DNA from: Candidatus Thiosymbion sp.
GTDB taxonomy: Bacteria; Pseudomonadota; Gammaproteobacteria; Chromatiales; Chromatiaceae
Length of the DNA: 64,000 nucleotides
Assembly (NCBI GenBank): GCA_018435665.1
Contig: JAHDND010000011.1
Location: 1-64,000, forward strand
Reading direction: 5' to 3'
The notes under the pieces: model-generated
The model's input: the letters and a program-made list of their open reading frames with translations, nothing else
Told to the model about the DNA's origin: nothing
Databases searched by the model: none
Translations under genes and position numbers: made by a program
Shown: one piece after another, positions 43,362-52,507 of the stretch
Position numbering within the stretch: position 1 is the stretch's first letter
Layout: every line of letters begins with the position of its first letter

Positions 43362-46300
43362 TTATCCTTGATCTGTATCAAGATTTATCCTCTTATCCTC
43401 ACCCGGAATCTCCGGGTGACCGCCAAAACGCCGATACAGGAGGGTCAGGGTTCCCTCCGCCACGGCCAGGAAATCGGGCAGAGTGTCCCAGGCCAGATCG
43501 GCTTCCCCGGACCTGGCGGCTCGTTCCAGGGTCAGGGCCAGGGCGCTGAGGGGCGGTGCGCCGAAGGTGGCCGCGGACCCCTTGATGGCGTGGACCTCCA
43601 GGGCCAGGGTCCCCGGGTCGCCATTGGCCTGCGCCGCTTTCACCCGGCCTAGCCGGCGTTCCAGCTCCGTGGTGAAACTCGCCACCAGGGTGGTCAGCAG
43701 TTCGGGCCCCACGTCTTGCTCCAGCTTGCGCAGGCAGGCTTCATCCAACAGGGGATTGCCCCCAACAGCCGATGCCGTTGAGCCAGCCTGTGCCGTCGCC
43801 AAGTCCGCCACCGGTGGCGCCGTCTGGGCGGCGGGGCCAGCCTGCCGGTATGGTTCAGCCGGGTAGCTAGCCGCCTTGACCGCTGATCCTGGGCTCCCAG
43901 GGGGCAGCCAGCGCGCGATCATCCCCAGCAAATCCGCCCGGACCAGGGGTTTGCTTAGATAATCATTCATCCCCGCCTCGAGACAGCGTCGCCGGTCTTC
44001 GACGAAGGCCGCGGCGGTCGTGGCGATGATGGGCAGGCGGCCCCGTTCCCCAGGCAGTGCGCGGATGGCCCGGGTGGCCTCGATCCCATCCATCTCCGGC
44101 ATGGCGACATCCATGAGCACCAGCCCATAGGGCCGGCGTCGCACGGCGGCCAGGGCCTCGCGGCCGTTCTCGGCCATCTCGGTCGGGTAGCCAGCCTTGG
44201 CCAGGATCGCCGTCGCGACCAGGCGATTCGCCTCGCTGTCGTCGACCACCAGGATGGGTGGAACGGTGGGGCCCACCGCGCCAAGGGAGCTTGTCGCTGC
44301 GGTAGATCCCGCGGTGGCGGGGGAACTGGCCGGGAAAGTGGAACCCGACGCGCCGACTGGGCGGGCGCTGTCGGCCGGGGTTGCGGAAGGCGCGAGGGGC
44401 GTGGGCCTGGCCGGTAGGGAAAGGGGTTCCTGGAGGCTGATCCGGCGCATGCCCGCCCCGGCCGCCAGATTCGCGGGCAGACCTGGGAAAACCTCCATCT
44501 GGCCCGCGGGCAACCGCAACCAGAAGCGACTCCCCACCCCCGGCGGGCTGTCACAGCCGATCTCGCCCCCCAGGATACGGGCCAGGGAGCGACTGATGGC
44601 CAGTCCCAGGCCGGTACCGCCGAAGCGGCGCCGGTCGGAGCTGTCCAACTGGCTGAACTCCTTGAACAGCTCATCCATTTTTTCCGCCGGGATACCGATA
44701 CCGGTGTCGATGACCTCAAAGCGCAGCCAGCCCGTTCCCGGTTGCTCCCCGGCGGCGCCCGGGCCGTCCGGCCGCGGTTCCTCATAAAGGATCTGGAGAC
44801 GCACCCCACCCCGCTCGGTGAACTTGATGGCATTGGCGACCAGGTTGAGCAGGATCTGCCGCAGCAACCCCGGGTCGGTGGTGAAGCCAGGCCCCAGACG
44901 CGGCGCGATGAAGAGGTCGAGGGTGATGCCCTTGATCGTGGCCCGGCTGAGCAGGAGCCGGGCCACCATGGCGGTGAGCTCGACGGGGTCGCAGGGCTCG
45001 GGACGCGCCTCCACCCGCCCCGCCTCGATCTTGGAGAAATCCAGCACGCTGTTGATGATCGAGAGCAGATTTCGCCCCGCCTCGCCGGCCATGGCCACGT
45101 AACCCGCCTGCTCGCGGTTCAGGTCCGTCTCCTGGAGCAGATCGTTGCTGTTGATGATGGCATTGAGGGGCGTGCGGATCTCGTGGCTCATGGTGGCAAG
45201 AAAGCGGGACTTGGCCTCGCTGGCCAGTTCCGCCCGCTGGCGCGCCACGACCAGGGCCTGCTCGGTACGCTTGCGCTCGGTGATGTCGATGAAATGGGCC
45301 ACGAAGTGGGTGATCCGGCCCTGGAGATCGCGGACCGTGGAGATGCTGAGCCACTCTGGATAGATATCGCCGTCCTTGCGCCGATTCTCGATCTCCCCCT
45401 GCCAGTGGCCCTCGGTCAGCAGCGTGGTCCACAGCCGCTGATAGAAGGCCTGGTCATGGCACCCGGATTTGAGGATGGCGGGGGTCAGGCCCAGCACCTC
45501 GGCGGCGGCATAGCCGGTGATCCGGGTGAAGGCCCGGTTGACCCGCAGGATGCGGGCCTGGAGATCGGTGATGAGGATGGCCTCCTGGGTCTCGAAGGCC
45601 TGGGCCGTGAGCCGCAGTTCCGCCGCCAGCGCCTCCCGCTGGGCGATCTGATGGTGGAGTTCCGCCAGCACCCGGTCCTGTTCGGCCATGGCCTGGGCCA
45701 GACGCGCCGACATGTCGTTAAAGGCGATCAGGGTCTGGGCGAGGTCGTCACGGCCGGTGACCGGGAGCTGGAAGCCGGGCCCCTCCTCCACGACCCGGTG
45801 CGCCGCCCGACGCAACTGCCGGAGCTGGCGCGTGAGGTAGGTCCCCAGCATCAGAGAGAAGAGCGCGACCAGCCCCATCTCCAGCAGGGCGATGGCGGTG
45901 GCCCCGAGCCGCGCCTCATCCAGCAGGGCGCGGAAGGCCGCCACCTCCAGGCCAATCTCCACCCGGCCAAAGGTGACGCCGGCCACCTCGATGAGGGCGA
46001 AGGTGTCGAAAACACCATCCTGGGCCTGAGTGGGCTCCGTATCGGGGACGAAGGCACGGGCCAGGACCACCTCATCCCCGGCGGCGGCCAGCACCTTTCC
46101 CTGGGCGTCGCGGACCCGGGCATAAAGGGTCCCGGGATTGGCGCGGACCTCCTGGACGAAGCTCTCCAGGGTCGCCAGGTCGGCGGCCAGGACCGCATCC
46201 TTGGCCAGGGCGGCGAAGAGGTGAACACTGGTCTCGGCCCGCTGCAGCAACTGGGCCTGATTGGAGTCCTGGAGCCACTTGAGCCCACTGACGATCAGCA

Positions 46301-46442
46301 CCGCCAGCAGAACCGCCTCGATGAGGGCGATCCCCAGAATCGTCTTGAGGCGGAAGCTCACGGCGGTGGAGTCAAGCAGAGACCCGGAACGGAACCGACG
46401 ACAATCACCAGGTTCGGGGCGCGGCGGCCCCGGTCCTTCCAT
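43362..46442 (-). CDS. Hybrid sensor histidine kinase with HAMP, PAS, REC and HPt domains
   Basis: A protein of up to 1026 residues with a first membrane helix (about 32-52), a periplasmic sensor region (about 55-185), a second helix, HAMP, PAS (about 280-390), HisKA with [13 protein letters not shown] [10 protein letters not shown], HATPase with DTGIGIP and GTGLGL, an Ala/Pro/Ser-rich linker, a receiver with LVLMDVAMP, and a C-terminal HPt with HAIKGSAATFGA. It is a complete phosphorelay with unknown input and output. The drawn ATG has no good ribosome site; GTG 46361 is an alternative start just before the first helix. It lies 13 bp downstream of ybbP. Confidence 0.86.
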   Translation of the reverse strand: MEGPGPPRPEPGDCRRFRSGSLLDSTAVSFRLKTILGIALIEAVLLAVLIVSGLKWLQDSNQAQLLQRAETSVHLFAALAKDAVLAADLATLESFVQEVRANPGTLYARVRDAQGKVLAAAGDEVVLARAFVPDTEPTQAQDGVFDTFALIEVAGVTFGRVEIGLEVAAFRALLDEARLGATAIALLEMGLVALFSLMLGTYLTRQLRQLRRAAHRVVEEGPGFQLPVTGRDDLAQTLIAFNDMSARLAQAMAEQDRVLAELHHQIAQREALAAELRLTAQAFETQEAILITDLQARILRVNRAFTRITGYAAAEVLGLTPAILKSGCHDQAFYQRLWTTLLTEGHWQGEIENRRKDGDIYPEWLSISTVRDLQGRITHFVAHFIDITERKRTEQALVVARQRAELASEAKSRFLATMSHEIRTPLNAIINSNDLLQETDLNREQAGYVAMAGEAGRNLLSIINSVLDFSKIEAGRVEARPEPCDPVELTAMVARLLLSRATIKGITLDLFIAPRLGPGFTTDPGLLRQILLNLVANAIKFTERGGVRLQILYEEPRPDGPGAAGEQPGTGWLRFEVIDTGIGIPAEKMDELFKEFSQLDSSDRRRFGGTGLGLAISRSLARILGGEIGCDSPPGVGSRFWLRLPAGQMEVFPGLPANLAAGAGMRRISLQEPLSLPARPTPLAPSATPADSARPVGASGSTFPASSPATAGSTAATSSLGAVGPTVPPILVVDDSEANRLVATAILAKAGYPTEMAENGREALAAVRRRPYGLVLMDVAMPEMDGIEATRAIRALPGERGRLPIIATTAAAFVEDRRRCLEAGMNDYLSKPLVRADLLGMIARWLPPGSPGSAVKAASYPAEPYRQAGPAAQTAPPVADLATAQAGSTASAVGGNPLLDEACLRKLEQDVGPELLTTLVASFTTELERRLGRVKAAQANGDPGTLALEVHAIKGSAATFGAPPLSALALTLERAARSGEADLAWDTLPDFLAVAEGTLTLLYRRFGGHPEIPGEDKRINLDTDQG
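43368..43381 (-). promoter_or_regulatory. Perfect FNR/DNR consensus box upstream of the dihaem cytochrome gene
   Basis: TTGAT-CTGT-ATCAA is an exact match to the FNR/ANR/DNR consensus. It lies 82 bp before the ATG at 43286 and within the last codons of the upstream hybrid kinase gene. Such a match is not expected by chance in GC-rich DNA. Confidence 0.8.
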
Positions 46443-46455
46443 TCAAGCGTAGCAC

Positions 46456-49050
46456 CTAGTCCGCCGCCCGCAGGGTGGTGAGGGGCGGGCGGATAAGCAG
46501 CGGATAGGTGGCCAGGGTCCCCGCCAGACCGATGAAGGCGCCGGAGCCCAGGACGCCGATGAGCCACAGGCGGGGGTTGAAGCCAAATTCCAGGCCGAAC
46601 AACCGCTCCGCCAGCAGCCAGCCAGTGAGCTCGGCGAAGAACGAGGCCAGGAGACCGGCCAGAAGCCCCGCGGCGGTGAACTCCACCGCCAGGCTAGTGA
46701 GCAGGGCCCGCCGGCCGGTGCCCAGGGTGCGCAGGATGCCGTGTTCCTGGCGTCGCTCCTCCAGGCTGGCCTGAATGCCGGCGAACATCACCAGCAGGCC
46801 GGCGACCAGGGTGAAGAGAAAGACGTACTCCACGGCCATGACGCCGCGGTCGACGACGGATCGCACCTGGTCGAGGATGGCGTTGACGTCCAACAGGGTG
46901 ACGCTGGGGAAGCGGCGCACCAGTTCCGGGATCAGTTCTTCCCGTTCCGCGGGCAGATAAAAACTGGTGATATGGGTGGCAGGCTCCTGGGCCAGCAGGA
47001 CGGGGGAGGCGACGACGAAGAAATTGACGTTGAAGCTGTCCCACTGCACCTCGCGCAGGCTGGTGACCGGGGCAGTGACCGGGCGGCCTGAGACCAGGAA
47101 GGTGATCTCGTCGCCCAAGGCAATGCCCAGGGTCTCGGCCAGGCCCTGTTCCACCGAGAACTCCGGTGGCGCCGCCTCGCCCGCCGTCCACCAAGCGCCG
47201 GCGAGGATGCGGTTATCCCGGGGCAGGTCGGCGCCCTGGCTGAGATTGAACTCCCGCGCCGCCAGGCGCTGGGCGCGGGGATTGGCATAGTCCGATGGCT
47301 CCACCGGCCGGCCATTGATGGCCGTCAGACGGCCGCGGATCATGGGGTAAAGCGCGGCGACCCGGATGCCGGCCTCCAGGAGAAAGGCCTCCAGGGGGGC
47401 GACATCCGTCGGTTGGATGTTGATCAGAAACTGATTGGGGGCCCCGGGGGGCAGCCGCTCCTGCCAGGAGGCGAGCAGGTCCACCCGCACCACCGCCAGC
47501 AGCAGCAGGGCGAGGATGCCCAGCCCTAGGCCGGTGATATGCAGCACGGCCCCGGCGGGGCGCCGGGTCAACCCCGCCAGCCCTAGCCGCCAGACCCCGC
47601 GCACCCGCCCCGCCAGCCCGCCGGCCAGGCGCACCAGCAACAGCACGCTGACGGCTAGGCTAGCGATGGCCCCGGCGACCCCGAGCAGCAGCCAGCCGGC
47701 AAGCCGCGCATCCTGGGCCTGCCACAGGGTCAGCAGGGCCAAGGCCAGGATGGCCGCCCCACCGGCGGCCAGGGCCGAGCCGCGGGCGGGACCCAGGTCC
47801 CGGCGCAGGACCCGCAGGGGGGTGACCTGGGCCAGTTGCAGCAGGGGTGGCAGGGCGAAGCCCAGCAGGGCGACGAGCCCGGTCGCGATCCCGGCCAGGA
47901 CCGGGTTTAGGGAGGGCGCCGGCAGGTCGGCGGGAAACCAGTCGCCGAGGACCGCCAGCAATCCGGCCTGCCCCAGCCAGCCCACCAGGCAACCCACCAG
48001 GCTGGCGAACAGGCCGAAGAGGAGCAGGCGCAGGACGAAGACCCGCCACAGCAGGTGATGGGGCGCCCCCAGGCAGCGCAGGATGGCGACGGCGTCGGTC
48101 TGCCGGGCGACGAAGCGTCGGCTGGCCAGGGCGATGGCCGCCCCGGCCACCAGCAGGGTGACCAGGGTCGCCAGGTTCAGGAAGCGCCCGGCGCGCTCCA
48201 CCGCGGCGGCGAACTCGGGACGGGCATTGGCGCTGTCGATCAGACGGATCGTGGGTGGCAGGGGGGCGATCTCACGCTGGAAACGTGCCAGGGCCCCGGG
48301 GTCCCCGGCCACCAGCAGGCGGTGCTCGGCGCGGCTGGCCGCCGAGACCAGGCCGGTCGCCGGCAGGTCGTCCAGGTTCATCATCACCCGCGGGGCGAAG
48401 GCGAACAGGGCGCCGGCCCGATCCGGCTCCTCGCCCAGGATGGCGCCCAGGGCGGGATGGGCGGCGCCGAGCCCCACCGTCGCCCCCAGTTCGGTCCCGA
48501 GCAGGTGCAGCAGGCGGGACTCCACCCAGACCTGGCCAGTCGGGGGGCCAGAGGCGACCAGACGTTCGGTTAGGGAGGGCTTAGCTGCCTCGCTTGTCAC
48601 CAGGCGTTCGGTTGGGGGTGGTTGGGCCGCTTCGGCGGACATCGCCCCCGGGGCGATCGGCTGCTGGGGCGGGGTTTCCCGCAGCCGGAGCTGACCCCGC
48701 AGGGGATAGGCGCTGTCCACCGCCTTGACCTCGACGAGTTGCGGCCCCGCCTCCCCCATCAGGATGCTGCGAAAGGCGATGGTCTGGGCCACGGCCAGAC
48801 CCAGGGCCTCCGCCCGCTGCCGATAGTCGGGCGGGAGGGCGGTGGAACTCTCCAGCACCAGGTCGGCGGCCAGAAGGTCCGCGCCCTGGCGGTTCATGCT
48901 GCTCTCCACCCGATCGGTGAAAAAGCCCACGGCGGTGATGGCGGCGACGGTGAGGATCAGGGCGGCACCGAGCAAGTGCAGTTCGCCGCTGCGCCGGTCC
49001 TGGCGCAGCAGGCGCAGGGCGATGCGCCAGGTCTGGAGGATCGGCATCAT
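46456..49050 (-). CDS. ybbP: FtsX-like ABC transporter permease YbbP
   Basis: An 864-residue inner-membrane protein with an N-terminal helix, a large periplasmic domain, a block of helices in the middle and a second MacB/FtsX-type unit at the C-terminus. It pairs with the ATPase encoded just upstream through an ATGA overlap at 49047-49050. YbbAP-type transporters are proposed to extract or move lipophilic material at the inner membrane. A short internal duplication (TERLV...TERLVAS) lies near residues 150-170. A longer frame to 49521 overlaps the ATPase gene and is rejected. Confidence 0.88.
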   Translation of the reverse strand: MMPILQTWRIALRLLRQDRRSGELHLLGAALILTVAAITAVGFFTDRVESSMNRQGADLLAADLVLESSTALPPDYRQRAEALGLAVAQTIAFRSILMGEAGPQLVEVKAVDSAYPLRGQLRLRETPPQQPIAPGAMSAEAAQPPPTERLVTSEAAKPSLTERLVASGPPTGQVWVESRLLHLLGTELGATVGLGAAHPALGAILGEEPDRAGALFAFAPRVMMNLDDLPATGLVSAASRAEHRLLVAGDPGALARFQREIAPLPPTIRLIDSANARPEFAAAVERAGRFLNLATLVTLLVAGAAIALASRRFVARQTDAVAILRCLGAPHHLLWRVFVLRLLLFGLFASLVGCLVGWLGQAGLLAVLGDWFPADLPAPSLNPVLAGIATGLVALLGFALPPLLQLAQVTPLRVLRRDLGPARGSALAAGGAAILALALLTLWQAQDARLAGWLLLGVAGAIASLAVSVLLLVRLAGGLAGRVRGVWRLGLAGLTRRPAGAVLHITGLGLGILALLLLAVVRVDLLASWQERLPPGAPNQFLINIQPTDVAPLEAFLLEAGIRVAALYPMIRGRLTAINGRPVEPSDYANPRAQRLAAREFNLSQGADLPRDNRILAGAWWTAGEAAPPEFSVEQGLAETLGIALGDEITFLVSGRPVTAPVTSLREVQWDSFNVNFFVVASPVLLAQEPATHITSFYLPAEREELIPELVRRFPSVTLLDVNAILDQVRSVVDRGVMAVEYVFLFTLVAGLLVMFAGIQASLEERRQEHGILRTLGTGRRALLTSLAVEFTAAGLLAGLLASFFAELTGWLLAERLFGLEFGFNPRLWLIGVLGSGAFIGLAGTLATYPLLIRPPLTTLRAAD

Positions 49051-49736
49051 GGCAGGGGCTCCAGGAGTCCACCGCTCATGCGCAGGCGGCGATCGCAACG
49101 CTCGGCGAGGCGGGGATCGTGGGTCACCAGGACCAGGGCGGCGGCGGTCTGGCGACGCAGATCCAGCAGCAGGTCGATGATCTGCTCCCCCGTGGCCTGG
49201 TCCAGGTTGCCGGTCGGTTCGTCGGCGAACAGGACCTGGGGCCGGGGGGCATAGGCACGGGCGATGGCCACCCGCTGCTGTTCCCCCCCCGAGAGCTGAC
49301 GGGGGTAATGCCCGGCTCGGGCCGCCAGGCCAACCCGCTCCAGGGCCTCGTCGGCGCGACGCGGGGCCTCGTCGGAGCCGGTCAGTTCCAGGGGCAGGAG
49401 GATGTTCTCCCGGGCGGTAAGGTTGGGCAGGAGTTGGAAGTTCTGAAAAACGAAGCCGACCCGCCCGGCCCTCAGGGCGGCGCGGCCATCCTCGTCCAGG
49501 CCCGCCAGGGACTGGCCGCACAGCCAGATCTGCCCGGCGGAGGGGTTGTCGAGCCCGGCCAGCAACCCCAACAGGGTGGACTTGCCGGACCCCGAGGCGC
49601 CCAGGATCGCCACCGCCTCCCCGTTCTGGATCTCCAGATCGAGCCCCTGCAGGATGGTCAAGTCGCCAGCCGGGCCGGTAACATGTTTACTCAATCCACT
49701 CGCCTTGGAAACGGCTTCGGCCATGGGTACTGCCAT
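49047..49736 (-). CDS. ybbA: ABC transporter ATP-binding protein YbbA
   Basis: A 229-residue ABC ATPase of the MacB/LolD class with Walker A GASGSGKST (about 46-54), signature LSGGEQQR, Walker B VLFADEPTGNLD and switch His in THDPRLAE. It energises YbbP. The start at 49736 (or 49724) overlaps the start region of the divergent tesA gene, so both ATG codons share a CATG palindrome. The ybbA-ybbP/tesA divergent order is the same as in Escherichia coli. Confidence 0.9.
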   Translation of the reverse strand: MAVPMAEAVSKASGLSKHVTGPAGDLTILQGLDLEIQNGEAVAILGASGSGKSTLLGLLAGLDNPSAGQIWLCGQSLAGLDEDGRAALRAGRVGFVFQNFQLLPNLTARENILLPLELTGSDEAPRRADEALERVGLAARAGHYPRQLSGGEQQRVAIARAYAPRPQVLFADEPTGNLDQATGEQIIDLLLDLRRQTAAALVLVTHDPRLAERCDRRLRMSGGLLEPLP

Positions 49737-50535
49737 GATCCCCTTACTCCTGCTGCTAGGTTTGATTGTGCCGACATGGCCGGCGGTGGCCGCCCTCGCC
49801 GCCAGCGTACCGCCCATGACCGGCCTCACGGCCAGTCCGATGGCTACCCTGACGGCCACTCCGGTGGCTACCTCCCAACCGACATGGACATCGACATTGG
49901 CCACCATAAGTACGACCGCAACGACAATGGCCATGGAGCCAGCATCCACATCGGAACCGGCCACGGCAACCGCGCCCCGCATCCTGATCCTTGGCGACAG
50001 TCTCAGCGCCGCCTATGGTATCGACCAGAACGACAGTTGGGTAAGTCTGCTCGAACAACGGTTGCGGGCGAAGGGCCTGGCCTATCGGGTTGTCAATGCC
50101 AGTATCTCCGGCGAGACCACCGCCGGCGGCCGCGCCCGCCTGGCGCGGCTGTTGGCGGAGCATCGGCCCAGCCTGGTCCTTTTGGAACTGGGTGCCAACG
50201 ACGGCCTCAGGGGCTTTGCCTTCGGGGTACTCCGTGACAACCTCACGACCATGATCCGCGAGGCCCGCGCCGCTGGCAGCCAGGTGCTGCTCGCCGGCCT
50301 CCGTCTACCACCCAACTACGGTGCGGCTTACACCGACGGCTTTCAAGCCGTGTTCCGGGAGGTCGCCAACGCCGAACAGGTGCCTTTGATTCCGGATTTT
50401 CTCGCCGGCATCCCCGAAGACCGCGCCCTGATGCAGGCCGACGACCTGCATCCCAATACCGCGGCGCAACCCCTGATCCTAGAGAATGTCTGGCCGGGCC
50501 TGGAACCTTTGCTGAGTGGGACCAGGGTTCCCTAG
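49735..50535 (+). CDS. tesA: GDSL esterase TesA (acyl-CoA thioesterase I / lysophospholipase L1)
   Basis: A 266-residue exported SGNH hydrolase with a signal peptide (MIPLLLLLG..., cleavage near residue 20), then an unusual Thr/Ala/Ser/Met-rich segment of about 50 residues, and the catalytic domain with Ser in LILGDSLSAAYG, GAND block III and the DDLHPN Asp-His pair. It hydrolyses acyl esters or thioesters in the periplasm. ATG 49723 is an alternative start. The stop codon lies inside the CTAG at the left end of a MITE-like element. Confidence 0.88.
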   Translation: MIPLLLLLGLIVPTWPAVAALAASVPPMTGLTASPMATLTATPVATSQPTWTSTLATISTTATTMAMEPASTSEPATATAPRILILGDSLSAAYGIDQNDSWVSLLEQRLRAKGLAYRVVNASISGETTAGGRARLARLLAEHRPSLVLLELGANDGLRGFAFGVLRDNLTTMIREARAAGSQVLLAGLRLPPNYGAAYTDGFQAVFREVANAEQVPLIPDFLAGIPEDRALMQADDLHPNTAAQPLILENVWPGLEPLLSGTRVP

Positions 50536-50698
50536 GAGTCTGTCGGACTTAGAGTGTAGTCGTGTTCCTACGCGAAATCGGAGCCGTCCGGGCTGATGCG
50601 AGCTGAGCAGGAGCCGCAATTCTTGCGTAGGAGCACCAAAATTAATCAGTTCTTGTCCAATCTAGGGGCAGCTTAGCGAAATCCGACAGGCTGCTAGG
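50531..50698. mobile_element. MITE-like element with imperfect terminal inverted repeats and CTAG duplications
   Basis: The left end reads CTAG-GAGTCTGTCGGACTT (from 50532) and the right end reads AAATCCGACAGGCTG-CTAG (to 50697). The ends are inverted repeats matching at 12 of 15 positions, flanked by CTAG as a likely target duplication. A second, inner inverted repeat pairs GTGTTCCTACGC (about 50560) with GCGTAGGAGCAC (about 50622). About 158 bp with no coding capacity, so a non-autonomous element, possibly mobilised by an IS5-type transposase (inference from CTAG). The remaining 130 bp before pgl shows only a 29-codon open frame. Confidence 0.6.
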
Positions 50699-50827
50699 GA
50701 AAGCCTTATGAAAGGGGCATGGCGAAGCGGTCGGCATGGCAACCCTGGGTCCCGAAGAAGCTGCTATCGCGCAATTGATGCGGCTGCGAAAGCAAGGGAT
50801 GGCCACGGGGTCGATATTTTCTTAGGA

Positions 50828-51559
50828 TCAAGGACTTGGATCGGCGGCCCGATCGAGCAGAACGCTGACCGATAATCCCCGACAGACCCGAGCGATCGGC
50901 AGTTCCTTTCCCGCCCGCCAGCGCTCCAGGGCCACCCGCTTGTCCGTGCCGGTGGCCAATACCAACAGCCGCCGGGCGCTGCGCAAGGCGCGCAAACCCA
51001 GACTCACTCGCTCCGGCGGTGGTTTGGGCGCGCCCAAGACCGGCACGACCCAGGCCTCGGCATCCAGCGGCTGGCCCGGAAACAGACTGGCGGTATGGCC
51101 GTCCTCCCCTATCCCTAGGAGCACCAGATCGAACGGCACCGCGGTCTCGATCAGGGGCGCGTAGCGCGCGGCGCCCGCCACCGGTCCCAGTTCCGCCGCG
51201 ATGAAGTGTACCTGGGGCAGATCACCAGATAAGCGCGATAGCCAGGCCTGCTCCACCATCCGCTGGTTGCGCTCGGCGTGATCCACGGGTAGACATCGTT
51301 CATCCCCAAGATACAACTCCCAATTCGCCCAGTCCGCCTCCCTCTCGGCTAATAACCGATAGGCCAGTTCTGGTGTCCGCCCTCCGGCCAACACCAACCG
51401 GAAGCGTCCCCGCGCCGCGATGGCTTCGTGAGCGGCGGCCAGCAGACAGGTCACAGCCTCGGCCGCCACCGCCGCGGGATTGTCCAACACTCTCCAGTCC
51501 TGGACGGCTGACTCTTCGCTTGCCCGAGTCAGCCTGGACATCAATGCGTGATCAACCAC
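50828..51559 (-). CDS. pgl: 6-phosphogluconolactonase
   Basis: A 243-residue cytoplasmic enzyme of the oxidative pentose phosphate or Entner-Doudoroff route, hydrolysing 6-phosphogluconolactone. Family motifs are LAGGRTPELAYRLLAE (about 56-71), LYLGDERCLPVDH (about 82-94) and LLGIGEDGHTASLFPG (about 145-160). No zwf or gnd gene is adjacent. ATG 51541 is a possible later start. Confidence 0.9.
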   Translation of the reverse strand: MVDHALMSRLTRASEESAVQDWRVLDNPAAVAAEAVTCLLAAAHEAIAARGRFRLVLAGGRTPELAYRLLAEREADWANWELYLGDERCLPVDHAERNQRMVEQAWLSRLSGDLPQVHFIAAELGPVAGAARYAPLIETAVPFDLVLLGIGEDGHTASLFPGQPLDAEAWVVPVLGAPKPPPERVSLGLRALRSARRLLVLATGTDKRVALERWRAGKELPIARVCRGLSVSVLLDRAADPSP

Positions 51560-52252
51560 TCAGAAGCAACCACAGTCAGTCTGATAGGTGAATGAAGAAA
51601 AAAGGGAGTCATCCAGTTCTGGGTAGAGTGTAGCGGAATCCGTCAGCCGGCCGCACCCAGCCGTACCCAACCACCATCCTCTCTTATGCCTTCCTATGCC
51701 ACCGAGGAGTGCCGAGAATGACGGCATCACCCGGAGCCCGCCATGCAACTGCTTGATCCCAAAACCGAGTCAGCCATCTCCGGGGTCTAGTCCTCCCAGC
51801 CATGGGCCCGTGCCACCGCCGCATCAAGGGAAATGTGGCCCTCAAGCGTCAATCTCCCCACCCACATCTCAAGGCAGGTCAGGTAATCCGCCCCCTACGA
51901 CAGGGGCGGGCGGAAGCCGGGGCCGCGGTCCCTGTACCTGGTAGGAGTATCCCGCACCTGACCCCCGCCGTCAGCGCCGAGTCGGGACCCTCCCCGCCCC
52001 ACAGTCGCCAGGTGGCCTGCCAACCCCGCACGCCACCTGGCTCCGTAGAGCCCTCTGGATCATCAGCACCCTGAAGACCGGCCGCGCTACGCGCCGCCGG
52101 CTGGCAGCCTTCCCGCTTTCCCAAGGCAGTGGCTCCCTCTTAGCAGTACCCCAGGCTCACCCCCCAGCGCCGGTTCGCCTGCCTGGCGAAGCCCCATGCA
52201 CCCTGCTACCATCGAACCCCATGTAGCTACCTTGCCTCGGGGGGATGCCGCC
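51560..52252. other. 693-bp non-coding, repeat-bearing region before the toxin-antitoxin module
   Basis: No convincing gene is present. The stretch contains short degenerate open frames and, towards its right end, the hairpin repeat at 51999-52044. It reads as a decayed or recombined accessory segment. Confidence 0.5.
51999..52044. repeat. Hairpin repeat, left copy flanking the toxin-antitoxin module
   Basis: GCCAGGTGGC (from 52008) and GCCACCTGGC form a perfect 10-bp stem. The unit, preceded by CCTCCCCGCCCCACAGTC, recurs at 52985-53034 in the same orientation, with one stem mismatch there. The two copies bracket the antitoxin and toxin genes. Confidence 0.6.
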
Positions 52253-52507
52253 ATGCCGACCACCCTGACCAGCCGCGAGTTCAATAACTACACGGCCCGC
52301 GCCAAGCGCGCCGCCCAGGAAGGTCCGGTGTTCATCACCGACCGGGGGCGCCCCGCCCTCGTCCTCATGACCATCGACGCCTACCACAGCCTTCAGGGCC
52401 ACCCGACCAGCATCGCCGATCTGCTGGCCATGCCCGCGGCGGAAGCGGTGGACTTCGAGCCGCCGCGTCTGGCGGGTCCCGACTTTCAGCCCGCCGATCT
52501 GGCTTGA
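52253..52507 (+). CDS. Phd/YefM-type antitoxin
   Basis: An 84-residue protein whose N-terminal half has the Phd/YefM DNA-binding plan (SREFNNYTARAKRAAQEGPVFITDRGRPALVLM) and whose C-terminal half would bind and neutralise the PIN toxin encoded next. ATG 52253 follows a GGGGGAT sequence; the frame extends to 52196 without conservation. The stop codon overlaps the toxin ATG (TGATG), the usual coupling in such modules. It likely represses its own promoter. Confidence 0.82.
   Translation: MPTTLTSREFNNYTARAKRAAQEGPVFITDRGRPALVLMTIDAYHSLQGHPTSIADLLAMPAAEAVDFEPPRLAGPDFQPADLA

Noticed and set aside
44742..46481. 579-codon open frame on the plus strand
   Set aside because: Antisense to the hybrid kinase at 43362-46442.
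50736..50825. 29-codon plus-strand frame between the MITE and pgl
   Set aside because: Slightly reminiscent of a recombinase helix, but too short and without neighbouring transposase sequence.
51787..51867. Short minus-strand frame ending AAVARAHGWED
   Set aside because: Could be the tail of a decayed gene, but 26 residues without a recognised family are not enough to call.
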